Below, one piece after another: positions 34,200 through 43,109 of a stretch of DNA of 64,000 nucleotides (its first letter is position 1; every line of letters starts with the position of its first letter). Below the pieces are notes generated by a model. That model did no database searches, was not told the DNA's origin, and saw nothing but the letters and a program-made list of their open reading frames with translations. A program made the translations under genes and the position numbers. The stretch is from Acidobacteriota bacterium (GTDB taxonomy: Bacteria; Acidobacteriota; Aminicenantia; Aminicenantales; Saccharicenantaceae): NCBI GenBank assembly GCA_033549365.1, contig JAWSUF010000001.1:248001-312000 (forward strand), in the 5' to 3' direction.

Positions 34200-35203
34200 G
34201 GCCTCGCCTCCCCGCCCCGTTCCCCGGAAAACCGCATCCGGTGCCGGTCGAGTGCGGCGCAGACGGCCTCGATGTTTTCGAGCGGAACGTCGTCGCCGAT
34301 CTCCGCCTTGAGCCAGAGCCCGCCCTCCGGCGAACCGAGGGCCTCGACGGCCTCCCGGACGTGAGCGTCGATCTCCTCGGGCGAGCCGAAAGGAAACATC
34401 TGGCGGTCGAGATCGAGGTCGACACAGACCCGGCCGCGGCAGGTCCGGACAAGGTTGTCGAGACCGTTCGCTCCGATCTGGGGATTGATGACGTCCACGC
34501 CGCAGTCTATGAGGTCGGACATGATCGGATGGATGCAGCCGTCGGAATGAAGGTAGACGAGGCGGCCGTCCTCCCGGAACGGGGCGAAAATCCGGGTGAA
34601 GCAGGGCTTGAGATATTTCCGCCACATCGCCGGGCTCACGGGCAGACTTTTCTGATGGCCCAGATCGTCTCCAAAGACGATGAGATCATCTTCGGATCCG
34701 CTTTTCCGGAGCCCGCGCCGGACGCTTTCCGCCTCCCGAAGATTGAAAGCCAGGACTTTGTCGATCAGGATTTGAAGCTCGGGCGGCTCCTCGGCAAAAT
34801 CGATCATGAGATTTTCGAAACCGCGGAGATCGGCCAGACGAAGATACATGAATCCGTGAGGAAAACCGCCCACAAGCACATCCGGGGGTTCGAAAGCGCG
34901 GACGTCCTCGCGCCGGGGCAGCGGGTGGCCCGTGACCAGACCGTCCATCCCCGTCTTGACATTGCTCCACTCGCATCCCCAGGCGTCGACATGCCGGCCC
35001 TCGACGTAGGTCGGACTCCAGACGGCATCATAGTCGCGCGCGGCGCCGCCTTCGCCCGGAAAAAGATGGGGATACCGCCGGACGATCGCCTCAAGGGCTT
35101 CGCGGTGCTTCATCCAGGCGGCCGGAAGGACGGACGCTGCCGCCGGGACGGCCTGCGGCGATTTCCGCAGAACGGCCTTTCTCTGGTCCTCGGTCATTCT
35201 CAT
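34196..35203 (-). CDS. Uroporphyrinogen decarboxylase-fold protein, probable methyltransferase-like or unknown enzyme
   Basis: A 335-residue TIM-barrel protein of the URO-D/MtaA/CmuA superfamily. GDDLGHQKSLPVSPAMWRKYLKP, YLHSDGCIHPIMSDLIDCGVDVINPQ and the late WLKAEIGDDVP block are characteristic of the non-haem branch, in which His and Cys residues may bind zinc and transfer methyl groups to cobamides or thiols. Real HemE active-site residues are not evident. It overlaps both neighbours by 4 bp. Homologues often sit with glycoside hydrolases and transporters, with unknown function. Confidence 0.75.
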   Translation of the reverse strand: MRMTEDQRKAVLRKSPQAVPAAASVLPAAWMKHREALEAIVRRYPHLFPGEGGAARDYDAVWSPTYVEGRHVDAWGCEWSNVKTGMDGLVTGHPLPRREDVRAFEPPDVLVGGFPHGFMYLRLADLRGFENLMIDFAEEPPELQILIDKVLAFNLREAESVRRGLRKSGSEDDLIVFGDDLGHQKSLPVSPAMWRKYLKPCFTRIFAPFREDGRLVYLHSDGCIHPIMSDLIDCGVDVINPQIGANGLDNLVRTCRGRVCVDLDLDRQMFPFGSPEEIDAHVREAVEALGSPEGGLWLKAEIGDDVPLENIEAVCAALDRHRMRFSGERGGEARP

Positions 35204-38200
35204 GGTTCCCAGTCCTTTTTCGACGGATCGATCGCCTGGAAAGCATGGCGCTTGGGCCACCGATGAGGCTCGCGCGTCAGGCGAAAGGTTCTGATTCCGT
35301 AAGGGGGCACGCGGGCCGAGAAGCCGTCTTCGTCACGACGGATGCCGGAACCCCCGATATCCCGCTCCAGAAGATCGGTTTCGCGGACATCGTTCAGGCG
35401 GAACGGAAAGGCGAAAGCGACCTCGGTCTCCCTCCCGTCCGTTTCATGGCATCTGAGAATCAAGTCGTCTCCCTCCTCGGCCTTCTTGAAGGCCGAGACG
35501 ACGATGTTATCGGCCGAGACGCGGAGAAAGGACCGGGCGGCCGGCCATGACCCGGCATTCTGCGGCTTGGAAACAGCAACGGCCGGGAGAGGACGGTTGA
35601 AGGCCGCAGCCTCGCGGAGCGTCCGGGCCGTTTTCCATGTGCCGGCGTAAGGAACCGCCGCATAAGAGAAGACATGGCGCCCGAAATCGGGAAGAGGATC
35701 GGGATCGTAGGACGAACGCAGAAGCGAAAGCCGCATGACATTCCCCCGGATGTCGCAGCCGTATTTGGAATCGTTGACAAGGGAGACGCCGTAACGGCCG
35801 TCGCCGAGATCCATCCAGGTCTGGGACGGGACTTCGCGACCGTCAGTCGGGCGGCGGATCGTCCCGAAAGGAATCTCGAAGACGGCTTCCGCATCTGAAT
35901 TGAAATCCCAGGGAAAAGCGGCTTTGAGGAAGAAGCTCCCCGTCTCGCGCGAACCCGCCTCCCGCCAATCGACACGGCAGGGAAAAGCGACCCGGCGCAG
36001 TCCCCGGCAGATCTCCGTGCGCTGAACGAAAACCGAATCCCGCCGCCTGTGCACGGCTTTCAGGCGGATGCGGACGGGGCCCCGCTCCTCGATTTCGAAG
36101 GATTCGGGCGTCAGAAGCTCTTCAGTCGACAGAATCTCCCCGATCGTCCAGGCCGACATCTCCGTTCCTTTTTCGTGGAGAAGTTGGAGCACATTGGCTG
36201 CGCCGCCCGGCATGACGAATTCCCGGCCGTCGCTCTTGAGCGCCAGTCCGCGCAGTGCGCCCGTTTCAGGATCGACGCGGACGACGAGATGCTCATTGAC
36301 CACGAGATCCCCGGAGACGGACAGGGCGCCGTCTCCCGGATGAGGTCCGGAGCACGGCCGCCAGCCGAAAGACGCATAGCCCAGCGAGGGCACACCCTCG
36401 GCCAAAAAGATCACTTCGGCCTCTTCGGCCGAACGGGACGTGACCTGGCTGGGAATCACCCGGCCCCTCCCGTCGCGGATTTCAGGCCACTCGTTTTCGG
36501 CCAGAGGAAGCACGACCGTCGCGATGTCCGAACGCTCCCACGAACAGGGATTGAAGACGGCAATGAGCTCGCCCCGAATGTCCCGGGCGTCGACATGTCC
36601 GGCCAGAACTTCCAGGGATTTCCGCAGGGCCGACCGGCCGGCCGCAAGGACGCCGTCGGTTATGGGCAGGGCCTCGTCGTAGGCGGCGCGGATGGCCGAT
36701 CCGGGCAGGATGTCGTGGAATTGGTTGAAGCAGGTCCGCTCCCAACCCGCGTCGAGTACGGACCCGGGATAGGGCGACTCATAGGGCAGGGCCAACGCGG
36801 CGAAAGTCTCGAGTGTCGGAAACAGATTCTCGCACTGCCGGTTGCGGAGTTTGATGTCGGCGTGGGTCGTGTAGCAGCCCTCGAAAATGAACTGGAGTTC
36901 GTCGCGGACGACGGGAAGCTCATGGCTTTTCGCCTCGACCGCCGCGAAGTAGCTTTCGGCCGTGGCGAACCGGAAATCCGGCAGGACCGGGGCTGCGGCC
37001 AGCTCGCGGGTTCGGGCGATGTCGCGCTCGGTCGGGCCGCCGCCGTGGTCGCCGACGCCGTAGACGTGCATATAGTCCTTGATCCCCTGACTCTTATAAA
37101 GTTCGAAGGCCGAGGTGAGGATATCGCCGCCGACCGAAAGGTTGTATCCGGGCGTCGCCGCGGCCAGGACGCGCGATCCGTCCGGCCCCTCCCATTGAAA
37201 GACATGAGGATTTTGCTTGCCGCAGCGCGTGAAATAGTAATAGCGGACGCCGCAACCGCGGAGGATCTGGGGCATGGTCCAGGCATGGCCGAAAAGATCG
37301 GGCTGCCAGCAGACGACGGGGCCGCGGCCGAAGCGGCGGCGGATGAACCGGTCGGCCAGGAGAAACTGGCGGACGAGCGCCTCTCCCGAGGCCATGTTCT
37401 CGTCGGCCTCGACCCACATCGAGGCCGTAACTTCCCAGGCCCCGCGGGCGGCATGCCCCCGGATTCTCTCGAACAGGTCGGGCCGGTTATTTTCGATCGC
37501 CTTGTAGACCGCAGCCTGGCTCTGAGAAAACCGGAAGTCCGGATGGGCGTCGAGAAGACGGATCATCGAGGCGGCGTCGCGCAGGCAGACGGCCCGGGTC
37601 TCGTCCCAGGTCCAGAGCCAGTTCATGTCGAGATGGGCATGGCCGACGAGATGGACGGCGAAGGTCCGGGCCTCGGCCAGGATGGGTTCGAGAATGCGGC
37701 CGACCCGGTCGAGCGAGGCCCGGAATGCGGCTTCGTCGCCGCGGGCGTAGGCCTCGACGTCGAGAACCGACTTGGCCTCATCGATCAGAGGCCGCAGCGA
37801 GCGTTCCCGTCCGGCTTCAAGACCGACCATGGCCTCGGCCAGACGGATCTCCGGCGAGAGTCCCTCCGGTCCGACATGGCGGACCTTGATTTTCCGGAAG
37901 TCCTCCCAGCGAATGGCCTCGACGACATCCTTTTCGAAGGCCAGCCGAATCCAGCTTGACGTCGTCTTGGGTTCGCCGCCCTCGTAAAAGGCGTGGACCG
38001 TCCGCCCATCCCGAGTGATGCGGATGTTCCGGAAACAGGCGATATAGACGCCGGTCGCCGGAGCGACGACGGCGATTTCGACACCGGCCGTGACTTCGCC
38101 GTTAAGAGCGGAGAGATCGATGAACCGGCGGTGCCAGGCGGCCCGGGCATCGTAAAGATTTGTCAACGGATGGGAAGACAGGCCGTCCTGGTCCGAGACC

Positions 38201-38442
38201 ATGGATTCGCGGAGAGCCCGCCCCGAGGCGAAGTGGATGTCGACGCCCGCCTGGCTGAGGGGGGACGCGGTGTCGATATAGATCTCGTATTCGAGACAGT
38301 CGCCCTCGCGGATGACATAGGCGTCGTTTGTAATTGTGACGTAGCTGTAGCCGAGGGGATGGCCGGGAGTTTCGGTCTTGAAAAACAGCGTGTCGGGTCT
38401 GCCGGGCCCTCGTCCGCCCGACGTTCGACCGGTTGCGGTCAT
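35200..38442 (-). CDS. GH38 alpha-mannosidase
   Basis: A 1080-residue enzyme. A beta-rich N-terminal module (about 10-165) precedes the GH38 catalytic barrel, which has GHAHLDMNWLWTW (zinc His and Asp) near 273 and the nucleophile D382 in WQPDLFGH. A three-helix part and the C-terminal beta-sandwich domains follow, including PGSAIRAAYDEAL and the final FRLTREPH strand. GH38 enzymes cleave alpha-mannose from glycans using a zinc-assisted retaining mechanism. No signal peptide is seen, so it acts in the cytoplasm on imported mannosides. It starts 1 bp after the acyl-CoA synthetase stop. Confidence 0.9.
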   Translation of the reverse strand: MTATGRTSGGRGPGRPDTLFFKTETPGHPLGYSYVTITNDAYVIREGDCLEYEIYIDTASPLSQAGVDIHFASGRALRESMVSDQDGLSSHPLTNLYDARAAWHRRFIDLSALNGEVTAGVEIAVVAPATGVYIACFRNIRITRDGRTVHAFYEGGEPKTTSSWIRLAFEKDVVEAIRWEDFRKIKVRHVGPEGLSPEIRLAEAMVGLEAGRERSLRPLIDEAKSVLDVEAYARGDEAAFRASLDRVGRILEPILAEARTFAVHLVGHAHLDMNWLWTWDETRAVCLRDAASMIRLLDAHPDFRFSQSQAAVYKAIENNRPDLFERIRGHAARGAWEVTASMWVEADENMASGEALVRQFLLADRFIRRRFGRGPVVCWQPDLFGHAWTMPQILRGCGVRYYYFTRCGKQNPHVFQWEGPDGSRVLAAATPGYNLSVGGDILTSAFELYKSQGIKDYMHVYGVGDHGGGPTERDIARTRELAAAPVLPDFRFATAESYFAAVEAKSHELPVVRDELQFIFEGCYTTHADIKLRNRQCENLFPTLETFAALALPYESPYPGSVLDAGWERTCFNQFHDILPGSAIRAAYDEALPITDGVLAAGRSALRKSLEVLAGHVDARDIRGELIAVFNPCSWERSDIATVVLPLAENEWPEIRDGRGRVIPSQVTSRSAEEAEVIFLAEGVPSLGYASFGWRPCSGPHPGDGALSVSGDLVVNEHLVVRVDPETGALRGLALKSDGREFVMPGGAANVLQLLHEKGTEMSAWTIGEILSTEELLTPESFEIEERGPVRIRLKAVHRRRDSVFVQRTEICRGLRRVAFPCRVDWREAGSRETGSFFLKAAFPWDFNSDAEAVFEIPFGTIRRPTDGREVPSQTWMDLGDGRYGVSLVNDSKYGCDIRGNVMRLSLLRSSYDPDPLPDFGRHVFSYAAVPYAGTWKTARTLREAAAFNRPLPAVAVSKPQNAGSWPAARSFLRVSADNIVVSAFKKAEEGDDLILRCHETDGRETEVAFAFPFRLNDVRETDLLERDIGGSGIRRDEDGFSARVPPYGIRTFRLTREPHRWPKRHAFQAIDPSKKDWEP

Positions 38443-38443
38443 C

Positions 38444-40798
38444 TCACCGCCCGCGGCCCCGCAATCCGGCGGCAACAAACCGCCTCAGAAATCTCAGAGC
38501 CTCATCCGAACGGCGGAAGACGGGAATCCCCGCCTCCTCCAGGATATCGGCAAAGGGGTCGTAGAGCGCGCCGGCGTCGATGTTGACGACGACGGGCTTG
38601 TCCGTCTTCCGGAAGACGGGAATGAACCGCTGGGCGAAACTCTCCGGATCGACAAGGCTTTCACGGTGGCCCTCCCCCGCGGCGAGCGTTCGCATGGCCG
38701 GCGTCATCGGTACGGGCGAGACGACGGCACAGTCCACGTTTTCGGCATCGAGAATTGCCTCGACGCAGTCGCAGAAAACGGCGTCGGCGGCGACGGGCGT
38801 GAGGTCGAGCGGGTTGTGGACGTCCTGAAGCTTGTCGATGCCAAGGGGGCGCATGGCTTCCATGATGCGTTCGGCCGTCCGGCCTTCGAAGTCGGCCGGG
38901 CGCAGGCGGCCGCCGTTTTCCAGACTGTCGGCCATGATGACGCATTCGAAGCCGGCGTTCGTGACCAGACCGACCCGATCGCCGCGGATTTTCTTACCTT
39001 CGAGATAGACAAGCCCCTTGACGAAGCTTTCGAATTCCAGAATGTCGCCGGCCACGATCGCTCCCGCCTGTTCGAGAATCCGGCGGCAGACATCGTATTC
39101 TCCGGCCACGGAAGCGGTGTGACTGGATGTGGCCGCCCGGCCCTCGGGGCTGCGTCCGGACTTGTAGACGACGACCGAGCGGCCTTGATCCGATAGGACG
39201 TCGCCGACCGCCCGGGCGAAGGCCAGGCCGTCGCCGGGCCGGAAACCCTCGATGTAAACCGCAAAGATCCGGGATTCGGGGTCGTCCTTGAGGTGGCGCA
39301 GGTAGTCCGAAACGGTCAAATCGAGTTGATTGCCGAAAGAAACGGCGTAGCGGGGCTCGAGCCGATGGAGGCGGCTCATCCGCGAGACCATGAACGCCCC
39401 GCTCTGGCTGAGATAAACGAGACCCGAGCGGCGGCCTTTCGGCCGGGGGAGCTTGTGTTCGGGAATGAAGGTCGTGTCGTAACGCCCCGGTTCGGATAAA
39501 ACGCCCAGGCAGTTTCCTCCGTTGATGACGGGTGCGGGACGGCCTTCCGTTCGGGCCCTGGTGAGCAGGGCGCGGATATCCTCCTCGATGCTGGTTCCGC
39601 CTTCCTTCTCGCCCATCCCGCCGGCGATGACGATGACGGACCGGGCCCGTTCGTGAGCGACGAGGTCTTTCATAAGGCCGTGAACCTGGTCGGCGGCCAG
39701 AGTCAGGACGAAGAGATCGACGGTCTCCGGGAGGTCGGCCACCGTGGGAACGCAGCGACAGCCGTCGATCTCTTCGGAGCCCGGCTTGACGACGAATGTC
39801 CGGGATGCGGGAAAGCCGCCCTTGAGGATGTTCTTCAGGATAATGCGGCCGATATTCATTTTTTCGGAGACGCCGATGATGCCGATGGATTCGGGCCGGA
39901 GAAGACGGCCGACGCTCTCCAACGGCCGGGGCGATGAGGCATCGTTAGGGACACTCCGCCGGGAAAACCGGCAGAGAGCATCCAGGGGAACGAGACCGCC
40001 GTCGCGGATGACAAGCGGATTGATCTCGGCTTCCTCGATGATGAAATCCGCCGGTCCTTCCTCGGAAAAGCGGCGGACCAGAGCCAGAAATTTCCCGGCC
40101 GCGGCGGCCAGTGCGGCGGGAGAAATCAGGGGCTTTCGTCCGCGGAAGGGCGCGGCGATCTTGCCGAAAAAAGCCAGGGGGGCCAGAAGACCGGGAACAT
40201 CGGCGGCTTTGGCGAGATGGACCGAGGCCAGGGCCGCGCCATGACCGTCCTTGAGGTGAGCGGCCATGTGCTCGACATCGAGGCCGCCGCCGCCGAAGGT
40301 GAGGACGGGGCCGAATTCGCGTGTGTTGCGGACGCCGAGAAGAAGTTCAGAGCCGAACCCCACGTCCGCGAAATCCACCATTTCACAGACGAGAACGCCG
40401 CGGATGGAGGCGGCGACATCGGCGGGGCTGAGGTGTCCGGCCGCGCCGGCGCCGTGAGATTTTCGAACCCAGGCCGAGTATTTACGCGGCACATCCCGGA
40501 TCATCCGGGTCACGGCATCGTTCACGGCTCGAACCGAAGCCGAAACAAAGGCGACGCCTCCGGCGTCGGACTTGTGGAGGATAAAGGGCGAGACAACCTT
40601 GAGAACGACCCGGGACGATCCCAGGGCCTCCAGGTCGCGACGGGCGATCCGTTTGCCGGCCGGGAGAAAAATGTGGCGCGGAGTCTCGAGTCCGGCCGCC
40701 CGGAACAGGGCGTAGCTTTCGTGTTCGAAAAGCGTGTCGCGACCGTCCTTTTCGGCGGCTTGGAAAACGGCATCCAGGCTTGCTGCCGAACGTGTCAT
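38444..40798 (-). CDS. ADP-forming acyl-CoA synthetase (acetate/aryl-acetate-CoA ligase)
   Basis: A 784-residue fused enzyme. Here the ATP-grasp (beta) part comes first (about 15-245: LFRAAGLETPRHIF, VVLKVVSPFILHKSDAGGV, INPLVIRDGG), followed by the CoA-binding domain (about 265-400, ESIGIIGVSEKMNIG) and the ligase-CoA domain with the phosphohistidine in SSHTASVAGE. It makes ATP from ADP while turning an acyl-CoA into acid. Adjacent iorAB make arylacetyl-CoA, so it most likely ends that pathway. The ATG at 40796-40798 lies 10 bp after iorB. Confidence 0.87.
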   Translation of the reverse strand: MTRSAASLDAVFQAAEKDGRDTLFEHESYALFRAAGLETPRHIFLPAGKRIARRDLEALGSSRVVLKVVSPFILHKSDAGGVAFVSASVRAVNDAVTRMIRDVPRKYSAWVRKSHGAGAAGHLSPADVAASIRGVLVCEMVDFADVGFGSELLLGVRNTREFGPVLTFGGGGLDVEHMAAHLKDGHGAALASVHLAKAADVPGLLAPLAFFGKIAAPFRGRKPLISPAALAAAAGKFLALVRRFSEEGPADFIIEEAEINPLVIRDGGLVPLDALCRFSRRSVPNDASSPRPLESVGRLLRPESIGIIGVSEKMNIGRIILKNILKGGFPASRTFVVKPGSEEIDGCRCVPTVADLPETVDLFVLTLAADQVHGLMKDLVAHERARSVIVIAGGMGEKEGGTSIEEDIRALLTRARTEGRPAPVINGGNCLGVLSEPGRYDTTFIPEHKLPRPKGRRSGLVYLSQSGAFMVSRMSRLHRLEPRYAVSFGNQLDLTVSDYLRHLKDDPESRIFAVYIEGFRPGDGLAFARAVGDVLSDQGRSVVVYKSGRSPEGRAATSSHTASVAGEYDVCRRILEQAGAIVAGDILEFESFVKGLVYLEGKKIRGDRVGLVTNAGFECVIMADSLENGGRLRPADFEGRTAERIMEAMRPLGIDKLQDVHNPLDLTPVAADAVFCDCVEAILDAENVDCAVVSPVPMTPAMRTLAAGEGHRESLVDPESFAQRFIPVFRKTDKPVVVNIDAGALYDPFADILEEAGIPVFRRSDEALRFLRRFVAAGLRGRGR

Positions 40799-40808
40799 GT
40801 CCGCCTCC

Positions 40809-41387
40809 TCAATCCGCGCCGGCCGCCTTGCGGCCCAGGTCGAAAGCCTTGAGGTTGGCCTCGACAATGGCGTCTCCCCTCTTCTTGAACAGCGCGGCGA
40901 TCCACTCCTTGAGGCTTTCCTCCGGAAGGACGAGAAAGGGAGACGCGGCGCCGAGCATGACCATGTTCTGAGCCCGGACCGTTCCGGCCTCCTTGGCGAT
41001 CCGCTCGGAGTCGACGATGACGGACGAAGGGACCTTTCGGATTTCTTCCAGGATGCTCTCGAGATCCGGATAATCCGGGATGTTTTTGAAGGGTGCGGCG
41101 CTTGCGACGACAAGGCCCTGGGGCGACAGATGGTCAAGATAGCGCAGAGCCTCCAGCGGTTCGACGCTCAGAATCAAGTCGGCCGATCCCCGGGGGACTA
41201 GGTCGCTGAAGATCGGCCCGTCGGACAGGCGGAGGTGGCTCTGAACGGCGCCGCCCCGCTGGGCCATGCCGTGGACTTCGGACTGTTTGAAATTCAGGGC
41301 GACTTTGAGGGCGGCGTTGTCGATGACGAAGGCGATGGACAGAATGCCCTGGCCGCCGACTCCGCAAAGGATGATGTCTTGTTTCAC
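40809..41387 (-). CDS. iorB: Indolepyruvate:ferredoxin oxidoreductase, beta subunit
   Basis: A 192-residue gamma/beta-type subunit of 2-oxoacid:ferredoxin oxidoreductase. The N-terminal CGVGGQGILS loop, the SEVHGMAQRGGAVQSHLR block and the AQNMVMLGAAS segment are diagnostic. With IorA it oxidises arylpyruvates from transamination of aromatic amino acids to arylacetyl-CoA, CO2 and reduced ferredoxin. It begins with GTG behind AAGGAG and lies 3 bp downstream of iorA. Confidence 0.92.
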   Translation of the reverse strand: MKQDIILCGVGGQGILSIAFVIDNAALKVALNFKQSEVHGMAQRGGAVQSHLRLSDGPIFSDLVPRGSADLILSVEPLEALRYLDHLSPQGLVVASAAPFKNIPDYPDLESILEEIRKVPSSVIVDSERIAKEAGTVRAQNMVMLGAASPFLVLPEESLKEWIAALFKKRGDAIVEANLKAFDLGRKAAGAD

Positions 41388-41390
41388 GGC

Positions 41391-42980
41391 TCAGCTCCTT
41401 TTTCGGGCTTCGACGACGCATTCGCGGACGGCGACGATGACGGACAGCCCGTCATGTTCGATCTCTTCCCGGATGACCGCCGTGTTGGTTTCGAGAAATT
41501 TGGGCAGGGGCGTGATCGTCCGGATGCGCTCCCGGAGAACGCCGGCCCCCTCGATGATGCGGAGAAGGCTTTCTCCCGTTCCGAAGCTCGGCTGACCGCC
41601 GGTCATGGCCGTCGTCCCGTTGTCCAGGATGAACACCGTCATCCGGGTGTTCGCGGCGGCGGCCGTGACGAGAGGAGTGATTCCGGAGTGGGCGAAGGTC
41701 GAATCGCCGATCACGGCGACGGCCGGATGGAGTCCGGCATCCGCGGCACCCTTGGCCATGCCGATGCTGGCGCCCATGCAGACGCAGGTGTGGATGGCAT
41801 TGTAGGGCGGCAGGGCGCCGAGCGTATAGCAGCCGATGTCGCTGAAGACTCCGGCCGGCGACACGCCCTCCAGGGCTTTGTTGAGGGCTTTAAAAGTATC
41901 GGCATGGGGACAGCCGGCGCAGAGCTGGGGCGGCCGCGCGGCTAGGGGAACGGACGGCGCCGGATGCGACGCGAGCGGCTCAAGCCCCAGAGCCGACCTC
42001 AGAATGTCGGGGGAAAGCTCTCCCGTCGCGGGTAGATCTCCGCTGAGTTTTCCCTTGACGGTTTTCCCGGGAACGCCGAAGAACCCGGAAAGAGACTCTT
42101 CGATCAGGGGATATCCGTCTTCGGCCACGAGAACGTTTTGAACATGGGCGAAGAGTTTCCGGATAAGTTTTTCAGGCGGCGGGAATGTTCCGATTTTGAG
42201 AAGAGAGGGTCGCCGGGGAGCGTCTCGAAGAGCTTCCCGGACATAGTTCCAGGCGATCCCGGAGGCGAGAACTCCGAGATCGGTTGACTCGGGGTTGAGT
42301 TCCAGCGTGTTGAAGGGCGAGGCGTCGGCGATTTCGACCATTTCAGCCTGGCGGTCGATCAGAAGGGCGAATCGGCGGCGGGCGTTTACCGGAAGAAGCG
42401 TCCAGTCCTTCGCTTCGCCGAGGCGGAGCGGATTTTGCGGGCGGGCCGTCCGGGTCTCGACCGGCGAGCGGCTGTGGCTCAACCGGGTCACGAGCCGGAT
42501 CATGACGGGCAGGCCCAGACGCTCCGACAGGTCGAAGGCCTCCCGGGTCATATCATAGGCTTCCTGGTGGTCCGAGGGTTCATAACAGAAAATCCGGGCG
42601 AAGCGGGCATAAAACCGGCTGTCCTGTTCGTTCTGCGAACTGTGCATGCCGGGATCGTCCGCGCTCACGACGACGAGCCCTCCGTTCGCCCCTGTCATGG
42701 CCGAGTTCATAAAGGGGTCGGCGGCGACATTGAGGCCGACGTGCTTGAAGGAGACCATGGCTCTCTTTCCGGCGTAAGACGCGCCGAGAGCTTCTTCGAA
42801 GGCCACCTTTTCGTTGATGGACCAGGCGGCGACATAGGGCCGGGATTCAACGGGCGGACGCACGAGAAACTCCATGATTTCCGAGGCCGGAGTTCCGGGA
42901 TAGGAATAGGCGGCCGAGAGGCCGGCATGGACGGCGCCGAGAGCGACGGCTTCATCCCCGAGAAGGACGTCTTTGGTCAT
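41391..42980 (-). CDS. iorA: Indolepyruvate:ferredoxin oxidoreductase, alpha subunit without ferredoxin domain
   Basis: A 529-residue thiamine-diphosphate enzyme. The pyrimidine domain (YSYPGTPASEI near 25), the CAGCPHADTF block and the TPP-binding GDSTFAHSGITPL with NGTTAMTGGQ motifs are all present. Typical IorA continues for about 70-100 residues with two C-x2-C-x2-C-x3-C 4Fe-4S clusters; this protein stops right after VRECVVEARKRS, so the ferredoxin-like domain is missing and no replacement is adjacent. First gene of the six-gene operon. Confidence 0.9.
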   Translation of the reverse strand: MTKDVLLGDEAVALGAVHAGLSAAYSYPGTPASEIMEFLVRPPVESRPYVAAWSINEKVAFEEALGASYAGKRAMVSFKHVGLNVAADPFMNSAMTGANGGLVVVSADDPGMHSSQNEQDSRFYARFARIFCYEPSDHQEAYDMTREAFDLSERLGLPVMIRLVTRLSHSRSPVETRTARPQNPLRLGEAKDWTLLPVNARRRFALLIDRQAEMVEIADASPFNTLELNPESTDLGVLASGIAWNYVREALRDAPRRPSLLKIGTFPPPEKLIRKLFAHVQNVLVAEDGYPLIEESLSGFFGVPGKTVKGKLSGDLPATGELSPDILRSALGLEPLASHPAPSVPLAARPPQLCAGCPHADTFKALNKALEGVSPAGVFSDIGCYTLGALPPYNAIHTCVCMGASIGMAKGAADAGLHPAVAVIGDSTFAHSGITPLVTAAAANTRMTVFILDNGTTAMTGGQPSFGTGESLLRIIEGAGVLRERIRTITPLPKFLETNTAVIREEIEHDGLSVIVAVRECVVEARKRS

Positions 42981-43030
42981 GGGCAGGCTCCCTGTTATTG
43001 AAATTTCGGGAATCTCATGAGCGAAAGCGT

Positions 43031-43059
43031 AGGATACAATCCGGCGTGGACCGTGTCAA
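43031..43059 (-). promoter_or_regulatory. Sigma-70 promoter of the iorAB-acs-GH38 operon
   Basis: Reading leftward, TTGACA (43054-43059), a 17-bp spacer and TATCCT (43031-43036). It gives a leader of about 45 nt before the iorA ATG at 42980. Confidence 0.72.
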
Positions 43060-43067
43060 CTTGCCCA

Positions 43068-43090
43068 CCGGATTCAGGCCTGAATTCCGG
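43068..43090. other. Palindromic stem-loop between iorA and the dynamin-like gene
   Basis: CCGGATTCAGG meets CCTGAATTCCGG with one bulged base. It lies after the dynamin-like stop and before the iorA promoter, so it may weakly end or mark the upstream transcript; no T tract follows. Confidence 0.4.
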
Positions 43091-43109
43091 CTTTCCGGAT
43101 CGAACGTTT

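Noticed and set aside
36049-37959. A 636-codon open frame opposite the GH38 gene
   Set aside because: The GH38 catalytic motifs are on the minus strand; the plus frame is a shadow.
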